Part shown: piece by piece, positions 34,229-42,805 of the stretch
Position numbering within the stretch: the stretch's first letter is position 1
How the letters are laid out: every line of letters starts with the position of its first letter
Origin: Solirubrum puertoriconensis
Lineage (GTDB): Bacteria > Bacteroidota > Bacteroidia > Cytophagales > Hymenobacteraceae
Length of the DNA stretch: 64,000 bases
Direction of reading: 5' to 3'
Assembly (NCBI RefSeq): GCF_001483135.1
Contig: NZ_LNAL01000008.1
Coordinates: 1 to 64,000, forward strand
Made by a program: the position numbers and the translations under genes
The notes under the pieces: model-generated
Database searches by the model: none
What the model saw: the letters and a program-made list of their open reading frames with translations, nothing else
What the model was told of the DNA's origin: nothing

Positions 34229-34565
34229 CGCTTTGCTGTTCCTAACTACACTGCTGTTGAGCGCCTCCCATACATGGGCTCAAACCGGGCCTGCTAAGAA
34301 AGCGCAGCAGTTAACGCCCTATGAATTGTTGCAAGGCGTATGGGCAACAAGCAAGGAGGAAAATGCCGTGTTTTGGGTGCGCGGCAGCAGCTTGTACTAC
34401 ACGGACTTTCAGGACACACCCGTACGCTACAGCATTACTGCCTCAAAGCTGACAATCTATAACGAAGGCACACCCAGTACTTCTCGCATTAAGAAGCTGA
34501 CCAAGGACAGCCTTGTATATGTGAATGAGTTCGGCTTTGTAGGGCGGATGTACAAACGAAAGTAG
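34182..34565 (+). CDS. Small exported protein, hypothetical
   Basis: A 127-residue protein with a signal peptide (basic start, then SALLFLTTLLLSASHTWAQ, cleaved near residue 34). The mature 90 residues (LLQGVWATSKEENAVFWVRG...) look like a small lipocalin-like or beta-rich domain with strands of WAT, YYTDF, VRYSIT, LTIYN, but no family is certain. The ATG at 34182 overlaps the upstream gene by 47 bp; a TTG at 34233 would remove the overlap but leave no basic n-region. Probably one operon with the lipoprotein before it. Confidence 0.6.
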   Translation: MGCVPCPTKFHSSFNSALLFLTTLLLSASHTWAQTGPAKKAQQLTPYELLQGVWATSKEENAVFWVRGSSLYYTDFQDTPVRYSITASKLTIYNEGTPSTSRIKKLTKDSLVYVNEFGFVGRMYKRK

Positions 34566-34600
34566 ATCAGCTTTATACCATAAAGTTTTTCACTGCTCCT

Positions 34601-34942
34601 TTGAGAAAGCACAACGGAGCTTGGCAAATAAATGCATTGCCATTTGCTTTCTGGCTTATGGTGCCCGTCACACTTGCCACGGTGGTGCAGGTTCTTACTT
34701 ACCGCTCGGAAAGGGTGCCATCGTATGAACTACGCCACCCAGTAGCCGTGGTAGGACGCGAGGTTCCTATGCAATCAATTATGGACCAAAGCCAGCAGGC
34801 GGAGACACTCAATCCCGGCGACACCCTAGATCTGCAAGTGGTACAACCCAATGGCTGGTGCTTGGTGGTACTGCCCAAAGACCGAAGGGAAGGTAGCGGA
34901 CCGGGTAACTTTGATACTACGCCCGGCTACGTACAGCGGTAG
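34601..34942 (+). CDS. Hypothetical single-pass membrane protein
   Basis: A 113-residue product from a TTG at 34601, or 94 residues from the ATG at 34658. One hydrophobic helix (about 12-31, ALPFAFWLMVPVTLATVVQV) precedes a polar domain with no recognised motif. The TTG start keeps the whole helix and a basic N terminus (MRKHNG), so I favour it. It closes a low-GC group of three small genes after nrdA. Real but unassigned. Confidence 0.45.
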   Translation: MRKHNGAWQINALPFAFWLMVPVTLATVVQVLTYRSERVPSYELRHPVAVVGREVPMQSIMDQSQQAETLNPGDTLDLQVVQPNGWCLVVLPKDRREGSGPGNFDTTPGYVQR

Positions 34943-35132
34943 TTATTAAGCATACCCGACTCAACGTTGCAAGCTCTTACACATGACCGCTCATCGATGA
35001 TGCAGCCGGTGTCGCAGTAAATAGCTGTCGAGAAATTGTCGCTTGTGCTTAATCATGTGTGGAGGCTGCACCTTCAATGCCACCCAAGTAGTAAGCTAAG
35101 CTTGCCATTTACTATCCGCAAGCCTCTATATA

Positions 35133-35171
35133 ACACGGCCGGCTTTTGCTTCGCGCAAAGGCCGGCCGTGT
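35133..35171. terminator. Bidirectional terminator
   Basis: ACACGGCCGGCTTTTGC (35133-35149) pairs with GCAAAGGCCGGCCGTGT (35155-35171) with one wobble around TTCGC, followed by GTTTG. It lies between convergent genes. Confidence 0.8.
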
Positions 35172-35187
35172 GTTTGTAATAGTGCGC

Positions 35188-35460
35188 TTAGTGGCGGCCG
35201 TGCCCGTGGCCCCGGCCGCGGTGGCCGCCTTTCGGACCGTAATACACTGGTTGGGCTGGCACCAGCATTACAGGTTGCGCCCGATAGTGATGCCGGTGTT
35301 TCTTGTGCTTGTACTTAACGGGGTGCACCTCGCGCACCACCACTACCGGAGGCGGCGCCGGGCGGCCGATGTTGATGGTTACTTGAGCACGGGCCGGAGC
35401 TGCGCTGAAGGCCAAAGCGGCACCGGCGAGCAAGGCCGAGAAGAGGAAAGATGGACGCAT
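35188..35460 (-). CDS. Small exported His-rich basic protein
   Basis: A 90-residue protein. Residues 1-26 (MRPSFLFSALLAGAALAFSA...) form a signal peptide cleaved after ARAQ. The mature part begins with a valine-rich stretch (VTINIGRPAPPPVVVVREV) and becomes strongly basic and histidine-rich (KYKHKKHRHHYR near 54-65, and a GHRGRGHGHGRH end). Such tails can bind metal or anionic polymers, but no function is known. The ATG at 35460 is chosen over frame-open sequence upstream because it starts the signal peptide. Confidence 0.6.
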   Translation of the reverse strand: MRPSFLFSALLAGAALAFSAAPARAQVTINIGRPAPPPVVVVREVHPVKYKHKKHRHHYRAQPVMLVPAQPVYYGPKGGHRGRGHGHGRH

Positions 35461-35655
35461 GCGGTGGAGGTTAAGCTGAACGGTAAAGGGAGGCGTATCA
35501 GCGGGCAAAGATTAAGCCAACACCCAGCCAACGAATGCAAAGCAGCCCATCGGTGAGGGTAGCCTTAAGCAAGTGCCTGCCCAACTGCGCCGTGCTGCAG
35601 AACGTGGGCACGAATGGGGAGCCGTGTACCCTTGCCCAGCATGCCCCTACGCAAA

Positions 35656-35693
35656 GCACCCGCCCAGCTGCGCTGCGGCAGCTAAGCGGGTGC
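35656..35693 (-). terminator. Hairpin after the DUF6268 gene
   Basis: GCACCCGC-CCAGCTGC pairs with GCAGCT-AA-GCGGGTGC, with small bulges, 26 bp past the stop of the minus-strand gene. No T tract, so moderate support. Confidence 0.5.
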
Positions 35694-35718
35694 ATGCCCG
35701 AGCGTCACGGCTACCCAC

Positions 35719-36771
35719 CTAGGGGCTGACGAGGTTTACGCTGAGGTTGAAGTAAAGCGGGTTGCCGAGCGTGTTGGTGTACACCTCGCGGTTGGAGCCA
35801 CCGGGGTTTTGCGAGTCGTACACATCGAAGCGCCAGTTGTAGCGGTATCCTACCTGCGCCGATAGCCACACGAAGCCCGCCAGCTGCCGCTCGTAGGTGA
35901 TGCGCGGCTTCATTTCGCCGCGGCGCAAAAACAGCTCCTGCCCGCCCAAGGGCCCTAGGTAGTAGGTGTTGCCCTCGAGCTCGTAGCCGAACATGAGCAG
36001 CGAGCTGGTGCCAAAGCTGCGGCGCAGGTTGACGCGGGCCGGAAACACGGCCTCGACGCCCCAGCGCGGGCTGAAGGTACGGTTGTAGAACACCACCGGA
36101 ATGTGCAGCAGCTGGCCGGCGCGGTAGGTGCGCGTGAGGCCCAGGCCCCACATGAAGTTGTCGTTGGGTTTCCAGCCGTAAATGGCCGTGCCGCTGTAGG
36201 TAAGCGCCTCGCCGCTGAGGTCGTCGAAGCCGCGGTAGTTGCCGTTGAGGTCGGTGTTGGCTTGCAGCAGCAGAAAGTGGCGGTTATCGAAGGGCTTGAA
36301 CACGGTGGCGTTGACGCCGGTAGAGCGCAGACCGCGGCGCAAGGCCGTAAATAGGGGCCGCTGCTCGGCGTTGTCGAGGCCGATGCTGGTGTTCCAGTAG
36401 GTGAGGCCCAGGTTCAGAATAAAGCTGGAGCGCGAAATTACGGGCGCATTAAAGCCCAGGCGCAGCCCCCCAAAACGGTTAACCGACTCGGTAGCTTCGG
36501 GCACGGGGCCGGTGGTGAGCTGCGGCCCCCGGGCGGTTATGTCGAAGTCAGTTTGGGTTTCATAGCCCACCGAGATGAGCTTGGTCGGGCTCAGGTACAG
36601 CACCTTTTGCGTGGCGTAGGTGCGGGCGGCTTTGTCGTCGGCATCACCGAACTCGCTGAAATCGAGCGAGTCGGTGGAGGCGGCGGGAGGTGGCGTGGGG
36701 GCGGTTTGGGCCAAAGCTGGCGCGGCGGCCGCGGCCAACAGCCCTGCAACAAGGTAGGTGTGTGCTTTCAT
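35719..36771 (-). CDS. DUF6268-like outer-membrane beta-barrel protein
   Basis: A 350-residue exported protein: signal peptide (1-21, AAAAAPALAQ), a Pro/Thr-rich linker, then alternating amphipathic strands ending in a hydrophobic final strand (LYFNLSVNLVSP). The organisation matches barrel proteins of the DUF6268 type in Bacteroidota, an assignment from memory rather than a search. It starts 11 bp after the stop of the DUF2147 gene on the same strand, so the pair is an operon. Function unknown; probably outer membrane. Confidence 0.7.
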   Translation of the reverse strand: MKAHTYLVAGLLAAAAAPALAQTAPTPPPAASTDSLDFSEFGDADDKAARTYATQKVLYLSPTKLISVGYETQTDFDITARGPQLTTGPVPEATESVNRFGGLRLGFNAPVISRSSFILNLGLTYWNTSIGLDNAEQRPLFTALRRGLRSTGVNATVFKPFDNRHFLLLQANTDLNGNYRGFDDLSGEALTYSGTAIYGWKPNDNFMWGLGLTRTYRAGQLLHIPVVFYNRTFSPRWGVEAVFPARVNLRRSFGTSSLLMFGYELEGNTYYLGPLGGQELFLRRGEMKPRITYERQLAGFVWLSAQVGYRYNWRFDVYDSQNPGGSNREVYTNTLGNPLYFNLSVNLVSP

Positions 36772-36782
36772 GGGCGCGCGGC

Positions 36783-37238
36783 TTAAGCCTTTCTTACCTG
36801 GCGCTTCCACACATCGGTACGGCCAAAGAGCGACACGCCGATGTAGCCGCGCACCTCCAGCGTGTTATCATCCACGAGCTTCATCTCGCAGGAGTAGTCG
36901 TTGCCGGTTTTGGGGTCGTAAATCTGGCCCGCTTCCCATTGACCGTCGCCCACGTACTTGAAGTTGCGCAGGTTTTCGAGGCCCTTAAGCGGACGGCTGC
37001 GCAGTTTTTCGTCGGGGTTGTTGATGTCGGTGCGGGGCGTACCATCGGGGTTGTTGGGCACCTTCAGCCACACCACCCGTCCGTAGTATTGGTCGCCTTT
37101 TTTGTAAATCTGGACCATACCAGTGCCCTCCCCGTTTTTCCAGACGCCCAGCACGGCATCGGGGTTGTTGGCAGAGGCAAGGCCAATCACAGCCAGCAGC
37201 AACAAGCTCGTCAGTAAAGTTTTCTTCAACCAGTTCAT
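36783..37238 (-). CDS. DUF2147 family exported protein
   Basis: A 151-residue protein with a signal peptide (1-23, ending LASAN) followed by a DUF2147 domain: VLGVWKNGEGTGMVQIYKKG (about 29-48), YYGRVVWLK, the insertion with LRSRPLKGLENLRNF, and the closing LEVRGYIGVSLFGRTDVWKR (about 127-146). Length and motif order fit the family, whose members are exported and of unknown function (calycin-like fold has been proposed). First gene of a two-gene operon with the DUF6268-like barrel gene. Confidence 0.88.
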   Translation of the reverse strand: MNWLKKTLLTSLLLLAVIGLASANNPDAVLGVWKNGEGTGMVQIYKKGDQYYGRVVWLKVPNNPDGTPRTDINNPDEKLRSRPLKGLENLRNFKYVGDGQWEAGQIYDPKTGNDYSCEMKLVDDNTLEVRGYIGVSLFGRTDVWKRQVRKA

Positions 37239-37475
37239 AGTTAGGTGGGGTTTGTTGAGCTAAAATAAAGCAACACATCTATTGTTTAAAGTATTACTAT
37301 CATAATTTTATTTGGGCTGCTGTTTATGCTACTGCTGAGCATTTATCTGCTGAACCACGCCTGTTTATGAGACGCAGCACAACGTGCCTACGCAAAGCCT
37401 CTATTCGCGCAGCCTGAAGAGCACTAGCTTACCGAAACAAATGTCCAGAAGCAGCCGCTGGCCGTACTATCTGGC

Positions 37476-38411
37476 ATGAGCACTGCTACTCTGCCTTACC
37501 TATCCGTACCCCCAGAGCGCATTGGGGTGCATGCCCCGGCGGGCTCGTTGCCGACCGAAACGCGCCTAGGTACCGTGCGCCTGCAAGTAGCCGACCTAGG
37601 CCGCTCGCTTGGCTTTTACCAACTGGTGCTGGGCTTTCGGTTGCTGCAGCAGCAAGCCGCTGCCGAGGGCCACGGCGCGGTAGCTCACCTAGGGGCCGTT
37701 GGCTCGAATGAGGTACTGCTGGAGCTGCACGAGAAACCCGGCGTGCGGCCCGTGCCGCGGCGCGGGCTGCTGGGTATTTATCACTTTGCGGTGCTGCTGC
37801 CCTCGCGCCCCGACCTGGGCCGCTTTGTGCGGCACATCCGCGAGGCGGGTGTGCCCCTAGGTTCGTCGGACCACAACTACAGCGAGGCCACCTACCTCGT
37901 CGACCCCGACGGCATTACCGTGGAGGTGTACCGCGACCGGCCCCGCAGCGAGTGGCAGGTAACGGCGCAAGGCGAAATCCAATCGGCCCTCGACCCCATG
38001 GACACGCACGGCCTGCTAGCTGCTGCAGGCGCCGAGCCCTGGGCCGGCTTACCCGCTGGTACCACCCTTGGCCACATGCACCTGTACGTCGGCGACCTAG
38101 GGCAGGCCGCTGCCTTCTACCACGTCGCCCTGGGCCTCGATAAAGTAACCTGGAGCCTGACGGGGGCGCTGTTCGTATCGGCGGGTGGCTACCACCACCA
38201 CTTGGGCCTGAACGTGTGGGCCGCCAGCTCGCCCGCCGCCACCGACGACGACGCCCGCCTGCTGCGCTGGGAGCTGGTGCTGCCCACCCAAGCCAGCGCC
38301 GAGGCGGCAGCTCAGCGGCTCCGGCAGGCGGGCTACGCCGTGGAAGCCACTGCCGAGGGGCACCTAACCCGCGACCCGTGGGGCTCGGCCCTGCTGCTGC
38401 GCGTGGGGTAA
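37476..38411 (+). CDS. Two-domain VOC (glyoxalase/dioxygenase superfamily) protein
   Basis: A 311-residue cytoplasmic protein with two vicinal-oxygen-chelate domains, about 27-165 (LGTVRLQVADLGRSLGFYQL... through GITVEVYRDRP) and 195-311 (LGHMHLYVGDLGQAAAFYHV...). Metal-ligand positions are His in YHFAVLL (first half), Glu in VEVYRD and His in GHMHLYV. The layout matches CatE-type catechol-2,3-dioxygenase-like proteins of Firmicutes and Bacteroidota, though the substrate is unknown. Contains several CCTAGG words. Stands alone on the plus strand, 240 bp after the divergent DUF2147 gene. Confidence 0.85.
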   Translation: MSTATLPYLSVPPERIGVHAPAGSLPTETRLGTVRLQVADLGRSLGFYQLVLGFRLLQQQAAAEGHGAVAHLGAVGSNEVLLELHEKPGVRPVPRRGLLGIYHFAVLLPSRPDLGRFVRHIREAGVPLGSSDHNYSEATYLVDPDGITVEVYRDRPRSEWQVTAQGEIQSALDPMDTHGLLAAAGAEPWAGLPAGTTLGHMHLYVGDLGQAAAFYHVALGLDKVTWSLTGALFVSAGGYHHHLGLNVWAASSPAATDDDARLLRWELVLPTQASAEAAAQRLRQAGYAVEATAEGHLTRDPWGSALLLRVG

Positions 38412-38473
38412 GGATGCCGGTAGCCGTGGCGGAGAGCTTACTTTCTCAATCGAAACGTTAGAAGCAGTAAGCC

Positions 38474-39061
38474 ATGGCTTCGGAACGACGAAAAGCGGTT
38501 CGGCTGGCGGCCTGGTACAACGCCGTGCCGAACGTGCTGTGGTCGGTGTTGGGCTTTGCGCCGGTGGTGACGTTCGGCTACGGCTACATGGAGCGCACGT
38601 GGCTTTACGGACTGGTAACGCTGAGTTTGCTGGTATACCTGCTGCCCATCCCGTGGCTGCAACGCCTGCAGCTGAGCCAGTCGGCAGGGGTGTACCGGCG
38701 GCTGGGTGTGCACCGGCTTAACCGCATTACCCAAAACGGCACGCTGGTGAATGCGCGGCTGCGGCAACGGTTTCCGGCGTTTCGGCAGGTGCAAGGGCGG
38801 GCATCGGCCGCGCGGTACGTGCGCGCCTCCTACCACCTCGAGCGGTTTCATCTGGTGCTGCTGGTGTTCTTTTTGGGCTGCACCCTGTATGCCGCCGCGC
38901 ATGGCTACTGGGGCTGGGCTTTGCTTCTTCTGCTGGCCAACATCGGCTACAACCTATACCCCATATGGCTGCAGCAGTACCTGCGGTTGCGACTGAGGGC
39001 AGCGGCCGGGCAGCACGAGCAAGGAGCCGGTGCTGCCGAAATCAACAAAGCAGTACTTTAG
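38474..39061 (+). CDS. Integral membrane protein, possibly acyltransferase-like
   Basis: A 195-residue protein with about four membrane helices (near 20-40, 45-62, 122-142 and 148-165), cytoplasmic basic loops, and the motif NIGYNLYPIWLQQYLRLRLR near the end. The size, helix layout and terminal NxYP...QRYxRxR-like motif recall the glycosyl-diaponeurosporenoate acyltransferase (CrtO) family, but this is a weak resemblance. It starts 62 bp after the VOC gene and ends 30 bp before the DUF5694 gene, so all three may be co-transcribed. Confidence 0.6.
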   Translation: MASERRKAVRLAAWYNAVPNVLWSVLGFAPVVTFGYGYMERTWLYGLVTLSLLVYLLPIPWLQRLQLSQSAGVYRRLGVHRLNRITQNGTLVNARLRQRFPAFRQVQGRASAARYVRASYHLERFHLVLLVFFLGCTLYAAAHGYWGWALLLLLANIGYNLYPIWLQQYLRLRLRAAAGQHEQGAGAAEINKAVL

Positions 39062-39090
39062 CCAGCATCTAGGCCGCTTACAGTATCCAC

Positions 39091-39981
39091 ATGAATCGAT
39101 TATTAGTACCGGGTTTACTGGCCCTAGCCAGCCTGTTTGGGTGCGCTACGGCACAAAAACCAGCCGGCGCCTCGGCCGCTAACCCCGACAAGCGTACGGC
39201 CATTTGGGTACTTGGCTCCGACCACCTAGCGCAGCTCTACAAGCCTGATAAGCCCCACACCGACGTGCTTACGCCGCAGCGGCAGGCCGAGCTAACCGCC
39301 CTTAACAACCAGATCGAGCGTTTTCGGCCCGATGCCATTATGGTGGAGCGACTGCCCGATCAGCAAGGCCGCATCGATAGCCTCTACAACCTGTACCGGC
39401 AGGGCAAGCTCGAGCTAGCCACGCTGCCCGATGGCCGCTCCGAGGTATACCAGCTGGGGTTTGTGCTGGGCAAGCGCCTAGGTCTCGAACGCATTTACTG
39501 CGTAAACGCCCCCGGCGGCACCTCGCAGGGCATTTTGCACGAGGGCACCAACATCGAGCTTTACCAACAGGCCACCACCCAACTGCGCGAGAAAACCAAG
39601 GCCGTAAGCCAGCAAATGCAAAGCGGCTCGCTTACGATGGGACAGTACCTGGCTTTCCTGAACAGCCCGGCCTTGGTGCAGGAGCTGCACACGCTGGTGT
39701 ACCGCACCCCGGCGCGGGTAACCAACGGCACCCTCAAGCCCGATGCCATGGTAGATGCCGCCTTTATCAGCACGCGCCACGTGGGCGCTGAGTTCATTTC
39801 GGTGTTCTACAACCGCGACCTGAAGATCTACTCCAACATCGCCAACACGCAAATGGCTACGGGCAGCAAGCGCATTCTTACCATTTTCGGGGCGCGCCAT
39901 ACGGGCTCGTTGCAAGGCATTTTCGGTACCGATCCGGCTTTTCAGCTGGTGCAGGCTTCTAAATATCTCAAGCAGAAGTAA
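39091..39981 (+). CDS. DUF5694 lipoprotein (TraB-like)
   Basis: A 296-residue exported protein with a lipobox (LASLFGC, Cys near 18). The mature part begins WVLGSDHLAQLY (about 39-50) and contains DAIMVERLPDQQGR and, near the C terminus, LTIFGARHTGSLQGIF. The GSDHL and GARHTG motifs correspond to the paired GxxH motifs of the TraB/GumN/EreA-like superfamily and fit DUF5694. That superfamily includes hydrolases, but the activity is undetermined here. Likely anchored in the outer or inner membrane facing the periplasm. Confidence 0.8.
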   Translation: MNRLLVPGLLALASLFGCATAQKPAGASAANPDKRTAIWVLGSDHLAQLYKPDKPHTDVLTPQRQAELTALNNQIERFRPDAIMVERLPDQQGRIDSLYNLYRQGKLELATLPDGRSEVYQLGFVLGKRLGLERIYCVNAPGGTSQGILHEGTNIELYQQATTQLREKTKAVSQQMQSGSLTMGQYLAFLNSPALVQELHTLVYRTPARVTNGTLKPDAMVDAAFISTRHVGAEFISVFYNRDLKIYSNIANTQMATGSKRILTIFGARHTGSLQGIFGTDPAFQLVQASKYLKQK

Positions 39982-40020
39982 GCCCCAACTGCCGCTTGGC
40001 TGCGGCTTACTACTCAAGTA

Positions 40021-40078
40021 TAAGCAACCAGCCCACCCGCTGCCCATGAGTTAGGGCGGCAGGTGGGCTGGTTGCTTA
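40021..40078. terminator. Bidirectional terminator hairpin
   Basis: TAAGCAACCAGCCCACC (40021-40037) pairs perfectly with GGTGGGCTGGTTGCTTA (40062-40078), 17 bp, with partial pairing further in. It lies between the convergent DUF5694 and ScyD/ScyE-like genes. Confidence 0.75.
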
Positions 40079-40094
40079 GCCAAGCACCTAGGGG

Positions 40095-41117
40095 CTAGTA
40101 CTTTAGCTTACGAATGGTGCCAGCGCCCGTGCTCAGCACATAGTAGGTTTGCGGGTTGACGCGCTCGATATCGGTTAGCCGATCCTGCCCGCCCAGCACG
40201 GTGGTGCCTGCATCGTTGGCTACGCGGCCCGAGTTGGGCAGCCAGCCCACAAACGTGGGCGGCGTGAAGGCAAATTGGCCGTACTCGGTAACCAGCAGCC
40301 CACCGCGCTCGGCCTGCGTGAGGCTGGTAAGGGCCGTGAAGCCCGTGCGGTACACGCTTACCACGCCGCTGGTGCTGATTTGGTAAATGCGGGCGGCACC
40401 TGCGCTGAAGGGGAAGCCGGTGAGCGTGGTTACCAGAAATTTGCTGCCATCGAAGATGATGCCTGTAGGCACGGCCTGCACCTGCGGATTGATGTTGGGT
40501 ATGCGGGCAAATACGCTGAGCGCCCGCCTGGCAAAGTTTACTTTGATGATGGCGTTGGCGCCCGCATCGGCAATGTAGAGGTGGCCATCGGGGCCAAAAG
40601 TGAGGTCGTAGAGGTTGGAGTCGAGGGGGTCGGAGAGGTTCTGCGACAACACGAAGGGCTTGATATCGATGTACGGCACCGAGCTGGCCGGTTGCGGCGC
40701 GTCGCCCTTCTTATAGTTATATACATCGGCGGCGTATAAGCGGCCGTTCAGGCCATCAAGAATGTAGAGCACGCCGTCGCGGTAGAGCAGGTGCCCCAGG
40801 CCACCGATTTCGCCGTTGGGCAGCACCTGCGAGCCAAACCCCGAGAACACCGTTTGCACTTCGCCGTTGGGGCGCACCACCACTACCGAGCCGTTGTTTT
40901 GCCCGTTGCCGCTTTGCGTTACCCACACTTGTCCTTTCTGATCCACGCTCATGCCGATAGGCTTCACAAGCTGATCGGTGAGGATAGCCGCTTGGTCGGG
41001 CAGCACTATGGCATCCGACTGGCTAGGCGCCACTTGGTCGAGCACGTGCTTATCGGCGCAGCTGGCACCAAGCATCAGCACCGACACGAAAGCAAGGGAA
41101 ATGCGGGCGTACTTCAT
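40095..41117 (-). CDS. ScyD/ScyE-like beta-propeller lipoprotein
   Basis: A 340-residue exported protein. Lipobox LMLGASC gives a modified Cys at 20. The mature part is a repeat of beta-propeller blades of NHL/SMP-30 style: GMSVDQKGQVWVTQSG (about 56-71), GLGHLLYRDGVLYILDGLNG, LYDLTFGPDGHLYIADAGAN (about 169-188) and VPTGIIFDGSKFLVTTLTG. This pattern fits the ScyD/ScyE family named after scytonemin cluster genes; in this phylum the role is unknown, probably a periplasmic or surface binding protein. Confidence 0.82.
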   Translation of the reverse strand: MKYARISLAFVSVLMLGASCADKHVLDQVAPSQSDAIVLPDQAAILTDQLVKPIGMSVDQKGQVWVTQSGNGQNNGSVVVVRPNGEVQTVFSGFGSQVLPNGEIGGLGHLLYRDGVLYILDGLNGRLYAADVYNYKKGDAPQPASSVPYIDIKPFVLSQNLSDPLDSNLYDLTFGPDGHLYIADAGANAIIKVNFARRALSVFARIPNINPQVQAVPTGIIFDGSKFLVTTLTGFPFSAGAARIYQISTSGVVSVYRTGFTALTSLTQAERGGLLVTEYGQFAFTPPTFVGWLPNSGRVANDAGTTVLGGQDRLTDIERVNPQTYYVLSTGAGTIRKLKY

Positions 41118-41330
41118 AACAACAGGATTGGAGGTGAGGAAGAAAATAGAACTTATACAAGCACAATACTCTGACTATCAGAGCATTGATATCCAATATA
41201 GATAAATCACCCGTAGATGCATATGCTTTTTCCAACCTATAATTGTCCGAAGACAAGATAAGCCCAAGCTACAGCCCAGGACGGTGCTTGGTTAGGTAGG
41301 ATGTGTTCAGTGTCAGCTTGCGCAGGGAGC

Positions 41331-42581
41331 CTAGCCGCAGCCTTCTTTCTGCAGCTTTTCCCAATCGAGGTTGGCAGGCGCGGGCACTTTGCGAATGTAG
41401 GCCCGCCACTCGCGCTCAAACTGACTTAGGGAACGGCCATAGATGCGCTGAAACTCACCGAAGCCCGCCTTCCAGAGGTGTTGTAGCTTTTCGGGGCCGT
41501 ACTGCTCGTAGAGGTAGCGCACCAAGGCGGCGCTCTGCAAGTAGGCGGCTACTTCGCCGTGGCGGGCGGCAGCATCGAAGTTATTGACGAGTTCGGCCAC
41601 TGGCCGGGCCTTTTGGTGCTGCAGCATGTAGGCAGCAATGCCATACACCGCGTTGGGGTAGAGACATTCGTTGTCGGCGTACACAGCGGCGCCTTCGTTG
41701 AGCAAGCGCGAGTTAGTGACGCCCCACAGCTCGTTGGCTACCAAATGAAACAGCTCGTGCCGGGCCTGCAGGCGGCGCGTGCCGCTGTGCACCAAAAACA
41801 GCGCATCGTAACCAGGCAGAGCAAAGCCGCCGGCTACACTAAACCCCGTGAGGGCCTGCAGCTCGGCTTTCGAATCGACAAAGACCACGTTGATGTCTTT
41901 TCTGTAAGCTTTGTGCTGCAGCAGCGTGAGGCTGCGCGTAAGGGCTTCGCCAAGCAGCTGCTTAGCCTCGGCGAGGTGCGCCGCCGTAAACGAGTTGCCG
42001 CGGAAATACAGCCGGAAGTTGCCGTGGTTTACCGATACAAAGGGCAGGCTGTCGTTGTACAGAAACTGGCGCAGGTATGGCTGCGGCGGGGTAAAAACGA
42101 TTTCGGGGCTAGGTCCAGCGTAGGTAGTACGCTCGGCCACAAGCTTGGCCTGGTGCTCGGCCTGCTGGCGGCTGCGCTCGGTGTGGGCCAGCAGCGGCTG
42201 CCAGCGCTTGTCGGAGTGCAACGGGGCCAGGGTTGCATCTTGTCGGAGCTGGGTGGCCTCGGTGAAACCCAGCCGCACGGCGCTGCCTAGGTGGTTGAAG
42301 GCGCTGTCGGGCTGGCGGGCGGTGGCCCAGGCACGAGCGGCTTTGACGTGGTCGTCGGCGCGGGGCAGCTCAATGGCTTTTTCGATGCGGGCGCGGGCGG
42401 CCTGCCCATACAGCGCTGCCGCGTTGGTGTATTGCTTGGCAGCAGCCGCCGAATCGGCTTTGCCCACAAGCGCCAGGTAGCGGTAGTACAGCGGGAAGCC
42501 TTGCTGCGCGAGGCAGCTATGGGCACTTGCTACCCAACAGAGAACAACCAGAAGGCAGCAGCGAAAACTGAAGCAAAGCAT
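41331..42581 (-). CDS. Exported zinc metallopeptidase-like protein with TPR module
   Basis: A 416-residue protein. Signal peptide 1-26 (CCLLVVLCWVASAHSCLAQ), then a TPR-like module (about 30-140) with RARIEKA, DSAFNHLGSAVRLGF and LHSDKRWQPLLA. The catalytic part has HELFH (His275, Glu276, His279) and a downstream Glu296 in LLNEGAAVYAD, the gluzincin HExxH...E arrangement of MA-clan peptidases. It is therefore likely an active secreted protease, substrate unknown. The N-terminal module resembles that of the gene at 27157-28098. I use the ATG at 42581, which begins a clean signal peptide, instead of a GTG 31 codons upstream. Confidence 0.75.
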   Translation of the reverse strand: MLCFSFRCCLLVVLCWVASAHSCLAQQGFPLYYRYLALVGKADSAAAAKQYTNAAALYGQAARARIEKAIELPRADDHVKAARAWATARQPDSAFNHLGSAVRLGFTEATQLRQDATLAPLHSDKRWQPLLAHTERSRQQAEHQAKLVAERTTYAGPSPEIVFTPPQPYLRQFLYNDSLPFVSVNHGNFRLYFRGNSFTAAHLAEAKQLLGEALTRSLTLLQHKAYRKDINVVFVDSKAELQALTGFSVAGGFALPGYDALFLVHSGTRRLQARHELFHLVANELWGVTNSRLLNEGAAVYADNECLYPNAVYGIAAYMLQHQKARPVAELVNNFDAAARHGEVAAYLQSAALVRYLYEQYGPEKLQHLWKAGFGEFQRIYGRSLSQFEREWRAYIRKVPAPANLDWEKLQKEGCG

Positions 42582-42805
42582 GAGGCAATAACAGAGGACG
42601 GCAACGCCGAAAAGTAACAGCTCGAGCGGAAGCACAACCAACCTGTTTGGCTGGTTGCCGAGCAACGCCGGCACACCGGCATTATTACCCGGCTACGCCC
42701 GGCCATAGGGCACATTGCGTGGCGGCTATGCACCCCACCCAACCCGAAGGCGTACAACACAGGCAGCCCGGACGTGCTCCGCGGCTCTAAACCCCTGATG
42801 CTCCG

